Source: Kiritimatiellia bacterium
GTDB lineage: Bacteria > Verrucomicrobiota > Kiritimatiellia > RFP12 > UBA1067
DNA length: 21,751 nucleotides
Assembly (NCBI GenBank): GCA_017547265.1
Contig: JAFYQC010000290.1
Location: forward strand, 1 to 21,751
Direction of reading: 5' to 3'
In this document: in pieces, positions 7,214 through 13,905 of the stretch
Layout of the letters: every line of letters begins with the position of its first letter
How positions within the stretch are numbered: position 1 is the stretch's first letter
Made by a program: the position numbers and the translations under genes
The notes under the pieces: generated by a model
Databases searched by the model: none
Seen by the model: only the letters and a program-made list of their open reading frames with translations
What the model was told of the DNA's origin: nothing

Positions 7214-8524
7214 TTAATCCGCTAGGGCTTTGTCCAAAATCGATGCGTCCAGCAGAAACGGTATCGCACCGACTTCGATTATGCCCTCAGACGTGTAGTG
7301 CATTGGAGTGTAGCCGCCAACGATTATCATCTTGCGGAAGAAGTCGTCGCACTTGCGCAGCGGGAGCATCTCCTGTTCGCGTTTCGCCTCGTTCGACAGT
7401 TCGTATGTTACTTGAATGTACAGCTTGCCAGGCGCTCGGTTGACGACAAAGTCAATTTCATGCTGCTTGTCCCCAACAGACACTACGCCCACGTCAACCT
7501 GGCAACCACGCAAAAGCAGCTCGTTGAATATGACATTCTCCAGCATGTGCGACGGCTCGACATCCCTGAAGTCAAGTCTGGCGTTTCTGAGCCCCGGGTC
7601 TTCGCAGTAATACTTAAGCGGATAGTCCAGATACTGCTTGCCCTTTACTTCCCACCGCTGCGCCGAGGCAAACAAGAACGCATCCTGGAGAAACTCCACG
7701 TAGTTGGCGATGGTATGGTCGCTCGATTTGACCTTCAGGACCGACTCAAGCGTGTTGCGCAGCCTGTGCGGATTCGTGAGCGAGCCCGTAGCAGAACTTA
7801 TAACGTCTACGAGACGGGAAAGGACATAGTCGTCTTTCAGTCTGTAGCGTTTGCGGATATCCTTGAGATAGACCTCCGAAAACAGATCCTTCAGATAACG
7901 CGCCCTGCACCTGTCATCAGACTCAAGGGCCGCCAAGGGCATGCCGCCCCAAATCAGATACTTCGACAACGCCTCTCCCTTGTCCACGGGCTTCACCGCC
8001 TCACAGTATTCCGCAAAAGAAAACGGCCGGACACGAATCTGCGTACCGCGATCCGCAAAATTCGTATCTATGTCCTTTGAAAGCGTCTTGGAATTCGAGC
8101 CGGTAACATAGACATCTACTTTCTCCGTCTGCCGAAGCCCATTGAGAGTGTCATAGAATGTGACATAGACATCACCCCGATCTTCCGGGGCATAGCGCGA
8201 CAAATCCACCCCCTGCGGCAGAACTCGCTTTGCCATCTGAATTTCGTCAATGAACACATATGTCCACTTACCATCCTTCGGCAATCTTGAACGGACATAG
8301 TCGCCAAGGCTTATCGCATCACGGTACGGTTCGAACTCATCCCTGTCAAGCGGCACTTCTATGATATGCCCATCGTCAACGCCTATTTCCATCAGATAGT
8401 CCCGAAACAAGACCGACAGCAAATAGGACTTGCCTGAGCGTCTAATCCCAGTCAGGATTTTCACAAGTCCATTGTGCATACTGGCTTTCAATTCAGCCAA
8501 ATATGTCTCTCGCTCAACCTTCAT
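7214..8524 (-). CDS. AAA_14 / DUF4143 ATP-binding protein
   Basis: A 436-residue ATPase of the AAA_14 plus DUF4143 family, whose cellular role is unknown. The Walker A is GIRRSGKS (26-33) and the Walker B TYVFIDEIQ (D93, E94). The middle contains the family's EVYLKDIRKRY segment. The C-terminal DUF4143 domain carries a PD-(D/E)xK-like pattern (EIDFVV, then YIQVTYEL). Length and order are normal for the family. It stands alone, transcribed from its own promoter with inverted-repeat boxes on both sides. It is flanked by near-identical direct repeats. Genes of this family are scattered and often multicopy in gut bacterial genomes (general knowledge), which fits a mobile or selfish lifestyle. Confidence 0.92.
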   Translation of the reverse strand: MKVERETYLAELKASMHNGLVKILTGIRRSGKSYLLSVLFRDYLMEIGVDDGHIIEVPLDRDEFEPYRDAISLGDYVRSRLPKDGKWTYVFIDEIQMAKRVLPQGVDLSRYAPEDRGDVYVTFYDTLNGLRQTEKVDVYVTGSNSKTLSKDIDTNFADRGTQIRVRPFSFAEYCEAVKPVDKGEALSKYLIWGGMPLAALESDDRCRARYLKDLFSEVYLKDIRKRYRLKDDYVLSRLVDVISSATGSLTNPHRLRNTLESVLKVKSSDHTIANYVEFLQDAFLFASAQRWEVKGKQYLDYPLKYYCEDPGLRNARLDFRDVEPSHMLENVIFNELLLRGCQVDVGVVSVGDKQHEIDFVVNRAPGKLYIQVTYELSNEAKREQEMLPLRKCDDFFRKMIIVGGYTPMHYTSEGIIEVGAIPFLLDASILDKALAD

Positions 8525-8526
8525 AC

Positions 8527-8636
8527 TGCAAACTTTTCCTTCTTCTCAAGAAAGTTTGCATAGATTTTACCACTTTCGTACTGTCGAAGTCAACAGTCTA
8601 CTGCAAACTTTCTGGATTAGCCGACCAAGTTTGCAG
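8527..8636 (-). promoter_or_regulatory. ATPase promoter bracketed by four GCAAACTT boxes
   Basis: On the minus strand TTGACT (8588-8593) and TAAAAT (8564-8569) are 18 nt apart, with TGG before the -10. One inverted-repeat pair (TGCAAACTTT at 8527-8536, AAAGTTTGCA at 8551-8560) lies between the transcription start and the ATG. A second pair (8601-8610 and 8627-8636) lies upstream of the -35. In the mRNA the first pair forms a hairpin whose loop holds the AAGGA ribosome-binding site. The pattern suggests autoregulation. Confidence 0.65.
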
Positions 8637-8640
8637 AATG

Positions 8641-8870
8641 GTGGTGGTCAGGAGTCAGGGGTTAGGAGTCAGGAGTCAGTAGTTGGAGTTCAGAGTTGGA
8701 GTTGGAGAGAGGAATTGTAGATTTTTTGTTTCGAAGTTTTTAACGCAAAGACGCAGAGACGCGTAACCGCCGCGCAAGCGGGGCTCGCGATTCGTAGCGA
8801 GCCAAGCCGAGCGAACGCGAGTGCCGAGAGTACGCAGAGAAATTTTGGAGTTGGGGGTTAGGGGCTGGTG
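8641..8870 (+). repeat. mosaic repeat block 3 with a nested element
   Basis: Word order: GTCAGGAGTCAGGGG-type (8648-8680), GGAGTT-type (8682-8707), AT-rich spacer, 9-mer array (8742-8760), a nested 70-nt element (8761-8830), the rest of the array, and a GGGGGTTAGGGG tail. The TAA stop and probably the last codons of the DUF4838 gene (8858) are formed by this tail on the minus strand. Confidence 0.85.
8761..8830 (+). repeat. nested hairpin element, copy 1
   Basis: Begins GCGTAACCGCC and ends with GCCGAGCGAACGCGAGTGCC followed by GAGAG. The middle contains a perfect 7-bp hairpin GGCTCGC/GCGAGCC (8782-8788, 8797-8803). It interrupts the ACGCAGAG array exactly as copy 2 does at 12215-12286, where the hairpin bases differ but pairing is kept. 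Confidence 0.7.
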
Positions 8871-10681
8871 ATGAGGGGCCAGGGTTTGGAGGGTGGGGGA
8901 TTGCGGCTGGCGGCGGCACCGGCGGTCATGTAGTCGAAGATGCCTGCGCGCCAGTTCGCGACGCGGGCCTTCGCAAGCGGCGTGTCGGCACGACGCTCCG
9001 CCTCATCCATCAACCTCCCGAGCTCGCGCATGACCTCCGGCGTGCCAAGCACCTTCCAGGCGAACTCGACGCTCTGATGCGTGCCTTTCATAAGCATCTC
9101 AGTAGGGTAGTTCGCCCGAGTGCAGTAGCGCTCCTCGACGATGCGGTAGAACTCCTTTATCGGAGCTGCGGCCTTGCCATAGGACGAGAAGTAGTCATAC
9201 TCAAGCAACTCAAGCGGCTCTCTCGGATCCCACATCCACCGAAGCGAAAGAAAATTCTCGTAGTCGTCCACGAAACCGCAGTTGTAAATGTGCTCAGAAA
9301 TGTCGAGCGAGCCGAGAAGCGCGTATTCCTTCGCGAGCACATGCGCGAAGAACCCCGGGAAGCAATTGACGAATGTGGAGTTGTCCGCGTATTCCTTGGG
9401 GAAGGTGTTGTAGAGCCAAAGCCCGAACGGGCGATCTGGATATGCCGCACGCCAGTCGCGAAGCTGATCTTCCTGCCGGGCGTACCTCTGGGCGTATGGT
9501 ATGCGGTTGCATGTAAAGCAATAATGGACAATTACGTTCGGCTCGAGCCGAAAGGTCGGAACACCGCAGTGCGTGTAGTAGGCAAGCGTGGAGATCTTCT
9601 TGTCGGGATGCGTCTTAGCGACTTCCTTCGCCACGGCATTGACAAACCTGAACCAGTAGTCGGACTGCTGCGAACTTGAAAGCGCGAGCTCGCGATGATA
9701 CTGGGGCGCGCACTTTTCGCACAGGCAGAAGGAGCCGTTGTCCATCGGCTCAAGGCAGCATGCGTCCTTGCCCCATTGATAGCCATTCTTGTCACCATTG
9801 TCAAAGTACGCCCTGACATCCGCAACGGCCTGCTTGATTACGTCGGGATTGGAGTAACAGAGCTGCGGCGGCCTATCGGCCTTCTCATACCCCTTGGCGA
9901 AGAAATCGGGCCTGAACTGCTCGAACTTCGGGTGTTTCTTGTTCCAGAAGCGGTCATACCACCCATAGAACGAATGACACGCACGGGAAATCTCGCCGCC
10001 CGCTTTCATGCGCCTTAAGAAGAGATTTTTGCGGCGAGCTATCTCGCGCTCCGCGGCGGCGAAGGAACTCCCGCCCGCAAAGGCAGACGGATACGCGACA
10101 TGGAGGTAGTTGGTCCAGCCAGAAGAGCCCCGCTTCCAGAGCTCTGGGGAATATGCGCCGCCGAACGACCGTCCTACGGACATGTTGCCCGGATTGCGCC
10201 CCTTCGCGAATGGCCTGTCCTTGCGGTTCTTCTGCTTGACGGAGAGGTTGGGCTTGGAAGGAATGATCGTCCCGGCGTCTGTCGGGTCGAGCCAGCTTAC
10301 GCCGCAATAGTCGCGCAGAAAATCCCATGCCGCGTATTCGGGAAAGCCGCCACTTTCGAGGGCGACGCCAGCAGAAGAAAACGAGATGCTGAGTTCCTGT
10401 TGCGCAAGCTTGGGGTTATAGGCGATTCGAAGCGACTTGCGCCCTTCCGCGGGACGAGAGACGATCGAGAAGCTCGCACCAGTTATCTTGTCGAGGTGGA
10501 GCTTTAGTTCGTCGGCGGCAAAGCGGAGGTTTTCGTCGGCATCAGGAGCAATTACTATGTCGGCGAGAGCCCTTGAGTTTTCAGCGAGCGGCATCTTGCC
10601 CGAAGGAAACAAGCCGCCCAAACCGCCGTTCGTGCAGCCGGCGAGAAAGAGAAAAAGGAGCGGTAGTAGAAGACGGTGCAT
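8858..10681 (-). CDS. DUF4838 lipoprotein, probable glycoside-hydrolase relative
   Basis: A 607-residue lipoprotein with lipobox L-A-G-C (C16) in MHRLLLPLLFLFLAGC. Residues about 40-145 resemble the N-terminal domain shared by GH20 hexosaminidases and alpha-glucuronidases (ENLRFAADELKLHLDKITG). The rest matches DUF4838, including a cysteine cluster (C319, C321, C324, SFCLCEKC) and the APIKEFYRIVEERY helix. DUF4838 proteins occur in polysaccharide-use loci of Bacteroidota and PVC bacteria. AGGCGG precedes the ATG. The gene lies 20 nt after the secreted hydrolase gene and is probably co-transcribed. The last residues (PLITSP) and the stop come from repeat block 3. Substrate unknown. Confidence 0.85.
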   Translation of the reverse strand: MHRLLLPLLFLFLAGCTNGGLGGLFPSGKMPLAENSRALADIVIAPDADENLRFAADELKLHLDKITGASFSIVSRPAEGRKSLRIAYNPKLAQQELSISFSSAGVALESGGFPEYAAWDFLRDYCGVSWLDPTDAGTIIPSKPNLSVKQKNRKDRPFAKGRNPGNMSVGRSFGGAYSPELWKRGSSGWTNYLHVAYPSAFAGGSSFAAAEREIARRKNLFLRRMKAGGEISRACHSFYGWYDRFWNKKHPKFEQFRPDFFAKGYEKADRPPQLCYSNPDVIKQAVADVRAYFDNGDKNGYQWGKDACCLEPMDNGSFCLCEKCAPQYHRELALSSSQQSDYWFRFVNAVAKEVAKTHPDKKISTLAYYTHCGVPTFRLEPNVIVHYCFTCNRIPYAQRYARQEDQLRDWRAAYPDRPFGLWLYNTFPKEYADNSTFVNCFPGFFAHVLAKEYALLGSLDISEHIYNCGFVDDYENFLSLRWMWDPREPLELLEYDYFSSYGKAAAPIKEFYRIVEERYCTRANYPTEMLMKGTHQSVEFAWKVLGTPEVMRELGRLMDEAERRADTPLAKARVANWRAGIFDYMTAGAAASRNPPPSKPWPLITSP

Positions 10682-10701
10682 AAGTCCGCCTGTAGCGCGA
10701 G

Positions 10702-11592
10702 CTACTTGAACTGCTCAAGCCACTCTTCTGCGAGAGCGGGCCAGGCGTCTGTCGGGAAGCCGAGGCGACGAATGCCGTAGCCGTGGCCGCCGTGACCACC
10801 CTTCTCAAACGCATGGAGTTCAGCGCCGACGCCGGCCTTCTTTAGCGCGGCGTAGTAGGCGAGCGACGTCTCGATCTGGCAGAAGTCGTCTTCGCTCTGG
10901 ACGATGAACGCGCGCGGAGTATCCGCGTCGACAGGATACTCGTCAAGCCGGATGTCCATTCCTTCGTGGCCCTTCCAGACATTGTCCTTGTCTTTCCGCT
11001 TTATGAGGTCCCACGGGTAGATTGGCATCTGGAAGTCCGGACGGCACGACTTCTCGTCGACCTCGTCGACCTTCTCGTAGATCGGGCGCTTCGAGTTCGT
11101 CGCCGTACGCACCGTGAGGTTCGCGCCAGCGGAAAAGCCCATTATGCCGACCTTGGTGGGATCGATGTTGAACTTCGCAGCATTTGCCCTGACCCAGCGT
11201 ATCGCGCGCTGCGCATCCGCAAGCGCACCGTCGCGCTGGTCGGGAACGCGGTACTTGAGAATGACGCCCGCGACCCCCTGGTCCTTGAGCCACTGCGCGA
11301 CTTCGACGCCTTCGTGGTTCCAGGCAAGGATACCATAGCCGCCGCCAGGGCAGATGACGATCGCGGGGGTCGGATGCTCCGCGTTGGGCACAGGCGTCAC
11401 AACGACCTGCGGAACGCTGACGTTTGCGATGCGCATCACGTCGTCCCTCATCGGCTCGACGCCCTCTGGCTTGGGGTTTTCCTTCGCCAAGGGGATCTTG
11501 CCCTTGGGCCAGATTTCGTACGCTGCGTTGGGCGTATCAGCAAAAGCTCCCGCCGCCACGAGGGCAAGCGCCGCGACAATGCAAGTTTTCAT
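10702..11592 (-). CDS. secreted alpha/beta hydrolase (acetyl-esterase type)
   Basis: A 296-residue secreted hydrolase. Residues 1-19 (MKTCIVAALALVAAGAFAD) form a signal peptide. The fold shows the CPGGGYG oxyanion-hole segment (81-87), nucleophile S154 in GFSAGAN, an Asp at 235/236 (SEDD) and His 267 or 270 (GGHGGHG). This is the pattern of carbohydrate acetyl esterases and related BD-FAE/DLH-like enzymes, so removal of acetyl or similar groups from plant polysaccharide is likely. The start at 11592 is preceded by TATAAT at a distance of 6 nt with no Shine-Dalgarno sequence, which predicts a leaderless mRNA. The DUF4838 gene follows in the same operon. Confidence 0.88.
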   Translation of the reverse strand: MKTCIVAALALVAAGAFADTPNAAYEIWPKGKIPLAKENPKPEGVEPMRDDVMRIANVSVPQVVVTPVPNAEHPTPAIVICPGGGYGILAWNHEGVEVAQWLKDQGVAGVILKYRVPDQRDGALADAQRAIRWVRANAAKFNIDPTKVGIMGFSAGANLTVRTATNSKRPIYEKVDEVDEKSCRPDFQMPIYPWDLIKRKDKDNVWKGHEGMDIRLDEYPVDADTPRAFIVQSEDDFCQIETSLAYYAALKKAGVGAELHAFEKGGHGGHGYGIRRLGFPTDAWPALAEEWLEQFK

Positions 11593-11598
11593 GACGAC

Positions 11599-11604
11599 AT
11601 TATA
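11599..11604 (-). promoter_or_regulatory. TATAAT 6 nt before ATG (leaderless type)
   Basis: Minus-strand TTTGGTATAAT ends 6 nt before the hydrolase ATG, so transcription should begin at or next to the start codon. TGG before the hexamer makes it an extended -10. No clear -35 is seen. The same arrangement precedes the GH5 gene. Confidence 0.6.
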
Positions 11605-11639
11605 CCAAATCAAGCGTCGCCGTGCGACGAGAACCTCCG

Positions 11640-12080
11640 TCAGAAGCCGAGGTTGAGGATCGGGAAGACAAGTGCGCCACCGGAGCCGCTCATGTTGAGG
11701 ATGCCGAGCTGCACTCCGTGGAGGTCGCCCGTCATGTTGAGAACGCCGAGCTGGAGTCCTACGGTATGCGAGGCGATGTTGAGCGCGCCAAGCTGCACGC
11801 CGATGCACGTGCCCGCGAGATTGACGGGCGCGAGCTCGAGACCTGTCATTGTATCGGTTACGTTGTTGATGAGGCCGAGGTCGAGGACGGCGAGATTATC
11901 CACCTGGCCGTAGCCGATGTTGATCATCGCGCCGAACACGGTGTGCGAGGGGCTCGGCAGCTGAAGCGGAGGAGTCACGAGAGAGATGCCCAAGGGGAGC
12001 CAGGGCCGCGAGCCTGAGTCTTCGGCTGAGGCGGTAAAGACACATGCCATGATGGCGACGGCCATGAGAAGTTTCTTCAT
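11640..12080 (-). CDS. secreted protein with 14-residue GxQLGxLN repeats
   Basis: A 146-residue protein with signal peptide MKKLLMAVAIMACVFTASA. Residues 80-135 are four 14-residue repeats of the pattern G-[VL]-[QE]-L-[GA]-x-[LV]-N-[MIL]-x, starting at 80, 94, 108 and 122 (for example GVQLGALNIASHTV, GLQLGVLNMTGDLH). Such repeats resemble the surface-repeat lipoproteins known from Leptospira and gut bacteria (LA_2272-like, from memory) and probably form a regular beta structure. Here only the final copies are clear. AAAGGAG (12088-12094) supports the start. A separate extended -10 promoter lies upstream at 12118. Likely periplasmic or outer-surface. Function unknown. Confidence 0.8.
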   Translation of the reverse strand: MKKLLMAVAIMACVFTASAEDSGSRPWLPLGISLVTPPLQLPSPSHTVFGAMINIGYGQVDNLAVLDLGLINNVTDTMTGLELAPVNLAGTCIGVQLGALNIASHTVGLQLGVLNMTGDLHGVQLGILNMSGSGGALVFPILNLGF

Positions 12081-12117
12081 TCCAGTGCTCCTTTCGGTTG
12101 GGTTTGATTTTGGTTGT

Positions 12118-12123
12118 ATTATA
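12118..12123 (-). promoter_or_regulatory. extended -10 promoter of the repeat-protein gene
   Basis: Minus-strand TTTGGTATAAT, the same 11 bases as before the 11592 gene, but here 37 nt upstream of the ATG with a normal Shine-Dalgarno sequence between. The -35 position falls inside mosaic repeat block 4 and shows no consensus. Confidence 0.5.
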
Positions 12124-12214
12124 CCAAAAATCTACTGGGTAGGAGTTGGAGTTTAGAGTTGGAGTTGGAGAGTGGAATTGATATCTTTCTTATCTGAATT
12201 TTCAACGCAGAGGC

Positions 12215-12286
12215 GCGTAACCGCCCCTTGAGGGGGTTCGCGACCCATAGGGAAGCGAACACGCCGAGCGAAGCGAGTGCCGAGAG
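12215..12286 (+). repeat. nested hairpin element, copy 2
   Basis: Begins GCGTAACCGCC and ends GCCGAGCGAAGCGAGTGCC then GAGAG, as copy 1 at 8761-8830. The internal hairpin is GTTCGC/GCGAAC (12236-12241, 12255-12260). The stem sequence differs from copy 1, but pairing is preserved. Confidence 0.7.
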
Positions 12287-12313
12287 ACGCAGAGTGCGCA
12301 GAGAAATTTAGAA

Positions 12314-12331
12314 CTGGGGGCAAGCCCCCAG
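12314..12331 (-). terminator. GC-rich hairpin after the ABC-F gene
   Basis: Perfect 8-bp arms CTGGGGGC and GCCCCCAG around a 2-nt centre. It lies 45 nt beyond the ABC-F stop on the minus strand and is followed there by TTCTAAATTTC, a weak U-rich tail. It may end the long minus-strand transcript. Confidence 0.4.
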
Positions 12332-12375
12332 ACCCCTGACTACTGACTCCTGACCCCTGACTCCTGACCCCTACA

Positions 12376-13905
12376 TCAAAGATTCGCAAACGGATTACAC
12401 GTGAATTCTTTTTTCTTCGCGGCAGCGAGGGGTTTGACGCGGACGCGGATGTCGAGTTTCGACTTTGCCGGCTGCGCAGGCGGCGCATCCACCTTCGGCT
12501 TCGCCGCCCTCTGCCGCTCGTAGTCGTCATACCCGCCAGGGAACTGCTTGACGGTCCCATCGCCCTCAAGCGCGAAAGTCGAAGTCACTACATTGTTCAA
12601 GAACTCTCGATCGTGACTCACCAAAAGCAGCGTCCCCGAATACGCGAGAAGCTGCTCTTCCAAAAGCTCCAGCGTCTCGATGTCGAGATCGTTCGTCGGC
12701 TCGTCCATCACAAGCAAATTCGCTGGTCTAAGGAAAAGCTTTGCAAGCATCAGCCGCGCACGCTCGCCGCCGGAAAGCGCCTTGACCGGCGTACGCACAC
12801 GCTCAGGCGTGAAGAGAAAATCGGCAAGATAGGAATAGACATGCTTCCTCACTCCTCCCACCACGACTTCGTCACGATCGGAAGCAATATTCTCGCCTAC
12901 GGTAAGTTCTGGCTTCATCTCGCTGCGAAGCTGATCAAAGAACGAAAGCTCCACGCTCGTGCCGCGCACAACCTCGCCAGATGTCGGATTGAGACGACCA
13001 GTGAGCAAGTTCAAAAGCGTCGTCTTGCCAACGCCGTTCGAGCCGAGAATGCCAATCCTCTCGCCGCGGAGCACTGTCGCCGTGAAATTGGAAATCACAG
13101 GACGCTTCGAGCCGGGATAAGAAAATGAAACGTTCTTTACTTTAAGAACGCCCATGCCGCCAGGCGCCGCGGCATCGAGTTTGAGCGTCGCAGAACCTAC
13201 CGCGGCACGCCGTGCCGCGAATTCCTCGCGCAGCTTCATAAGCGCGGCTACTCGCCCTTCGTTGCGCGTAGTCCTCGCCTTTACGCCGCGTCTGATCCAC
13301 GCTTCTTCCTGCGCGAGCTTCTTTGACTTGCGCTCCCAGTAGACCGCTTCGTCCGCCAAGAGCTCGGCCTTGCGCTTAAGGAATGTCGGGTAGTCGCACT
13401 CCCAGCCGGAGAGTTCGCCGCGGTCGAGATCAAATATCTTCGTCGCGACGCGCCTGAGAAAGCGCCTGTCGTGAGTGACGACGATAACAGCCATGTCGCG
13501 CGCGCGCCGCAGCATCGCCTCGAGCCAGTCGATCGTCTCCATGTCGAGATGGTTCGTCGGCTCGTCGAGAAGCAGAAGGTCAGGCCGCGACAACAGCGCC
13601 GCCTCGAGAATGCTCCTGCGACGACGGCCGCCTGAAAGCGCGTTGAACGCAGGATCGTCCGGACGGTCTGCAGGAACTTCCTGCGAGACATAGACGATCT
13701 TGAGCCCAAGCGCGCGAACAATTTCGCCTGTGTCTGGCTCGAGTTTTCCTGCGATCACCTTCAGCAAAGTCGACTTGCCCTCGCCGTTGCGCCCCGTGAG
13801 CGCGGCGCGAAGCCCCTTCGACACGGAAAGCGACACGCGATCCAAAACGCTCGGCCCGCCAAACGCGAGCGACACATCCTTAAGCGACAGCAGAAAATCG
13901 CTCAT
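12376..13905 (-). CDS. uup: Uup-type ABC-F ATPase with a shortened first domain
   Basis: A soluble tandem ABC protein of 509 residues, closest to Uup (ribosome- or DNA-associated ABC-F ATPase). First domain: Walker A GRNGEGKST (38-46), Q-loop SQEVP (74-78), signature LSGGR (90-94), Walker B LLLDEP (111-116). A linker follows with KKLAQEEAWIRRGVKAR-like sequence typical of Uup (196-220). Second domain: Walker A GSNGVGKTT (288-296), signature LSGGE (377-381), Walker B (397-402). Only about 12 residues separate the first Q-loop and signature, whereas E. coli Uup has a long helical subdomain there. The C-terminal coiled coil of Uup is also replaced by a short basic tail. The start overlaps the RarA stop by 4 nt (ATGA). 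Confidence 0.88.
   Translation of the reverse strand: MSDFLLSLKDVSLAFGGPSVLDRVSLSVSKGLRAALTGRNGEGKSTLLKVIAGKLEPDTGEIVRALGLKIVYVSQEVPADRPDDPAFNALSGGRRRRSILEAALLSRPDLLLLDEPTNHLDMETIDWLEAMLRRARDMAVIVVTHDRRFLRRVATKIFDLDRGELSGWECDYPTFLKRKAELLADEAVYWERKSKKLAQEEAWIRRGVKARTTRNEGRVAALMKLREEFAARRAAVGSATLKLDAAAPGGMGVLKVKNVSFSYPGSKRPVISNFTATVLRGERIGILGSNGVGKTTLLNLLTGRLNPTSGEVVRGTSVELSFFDQLRSEMKPELTVGENIASDRDEVVVGGVRKHVYSYLADFLFTPERVRTPVKALSGGERARLMLAKLFLRPANLLVMDEPTNDLDIETLELLEEQLLAYSGTLLLVSHDREFLNNVVTSTFALEGDGTVKQFPGGYDDYERQRAAKPKVDAPPAQPAKSKLDIRVRVKPLAAAKKKEFTCNPFANL

Larger units (their letters stand above)
12137..12373. repeat. mosaic repeat block 4 with a nested element
   Basis: GTAGGAGTTGGAGTTTAGAG-type word (12139-12173), AT-rich spacer, 9-mer array (12203-12214), a nested 72-nt element (12215-12286), array remainder, a GC hairpin (12314-12331), then the GGGGTCAG word in inverted orientation (12331-12373). 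It fills the gap between the ABC-F gene and the repeat-protein promoter. Confidence 0.85.

Noticed and set aside
8641..8870. A CRISPR array in the repeat blocks
   Set aside because: The units are short, degenerate and nearly without spacers, and no cas genes are present.
10697..11592. Upstream extension of the secreted hydrolase to 11808
   Set aside because: The extension crosses the promoter and the antisense end of the 14-residue-repeat gene, and the signal peptide begins at ATG 11592.
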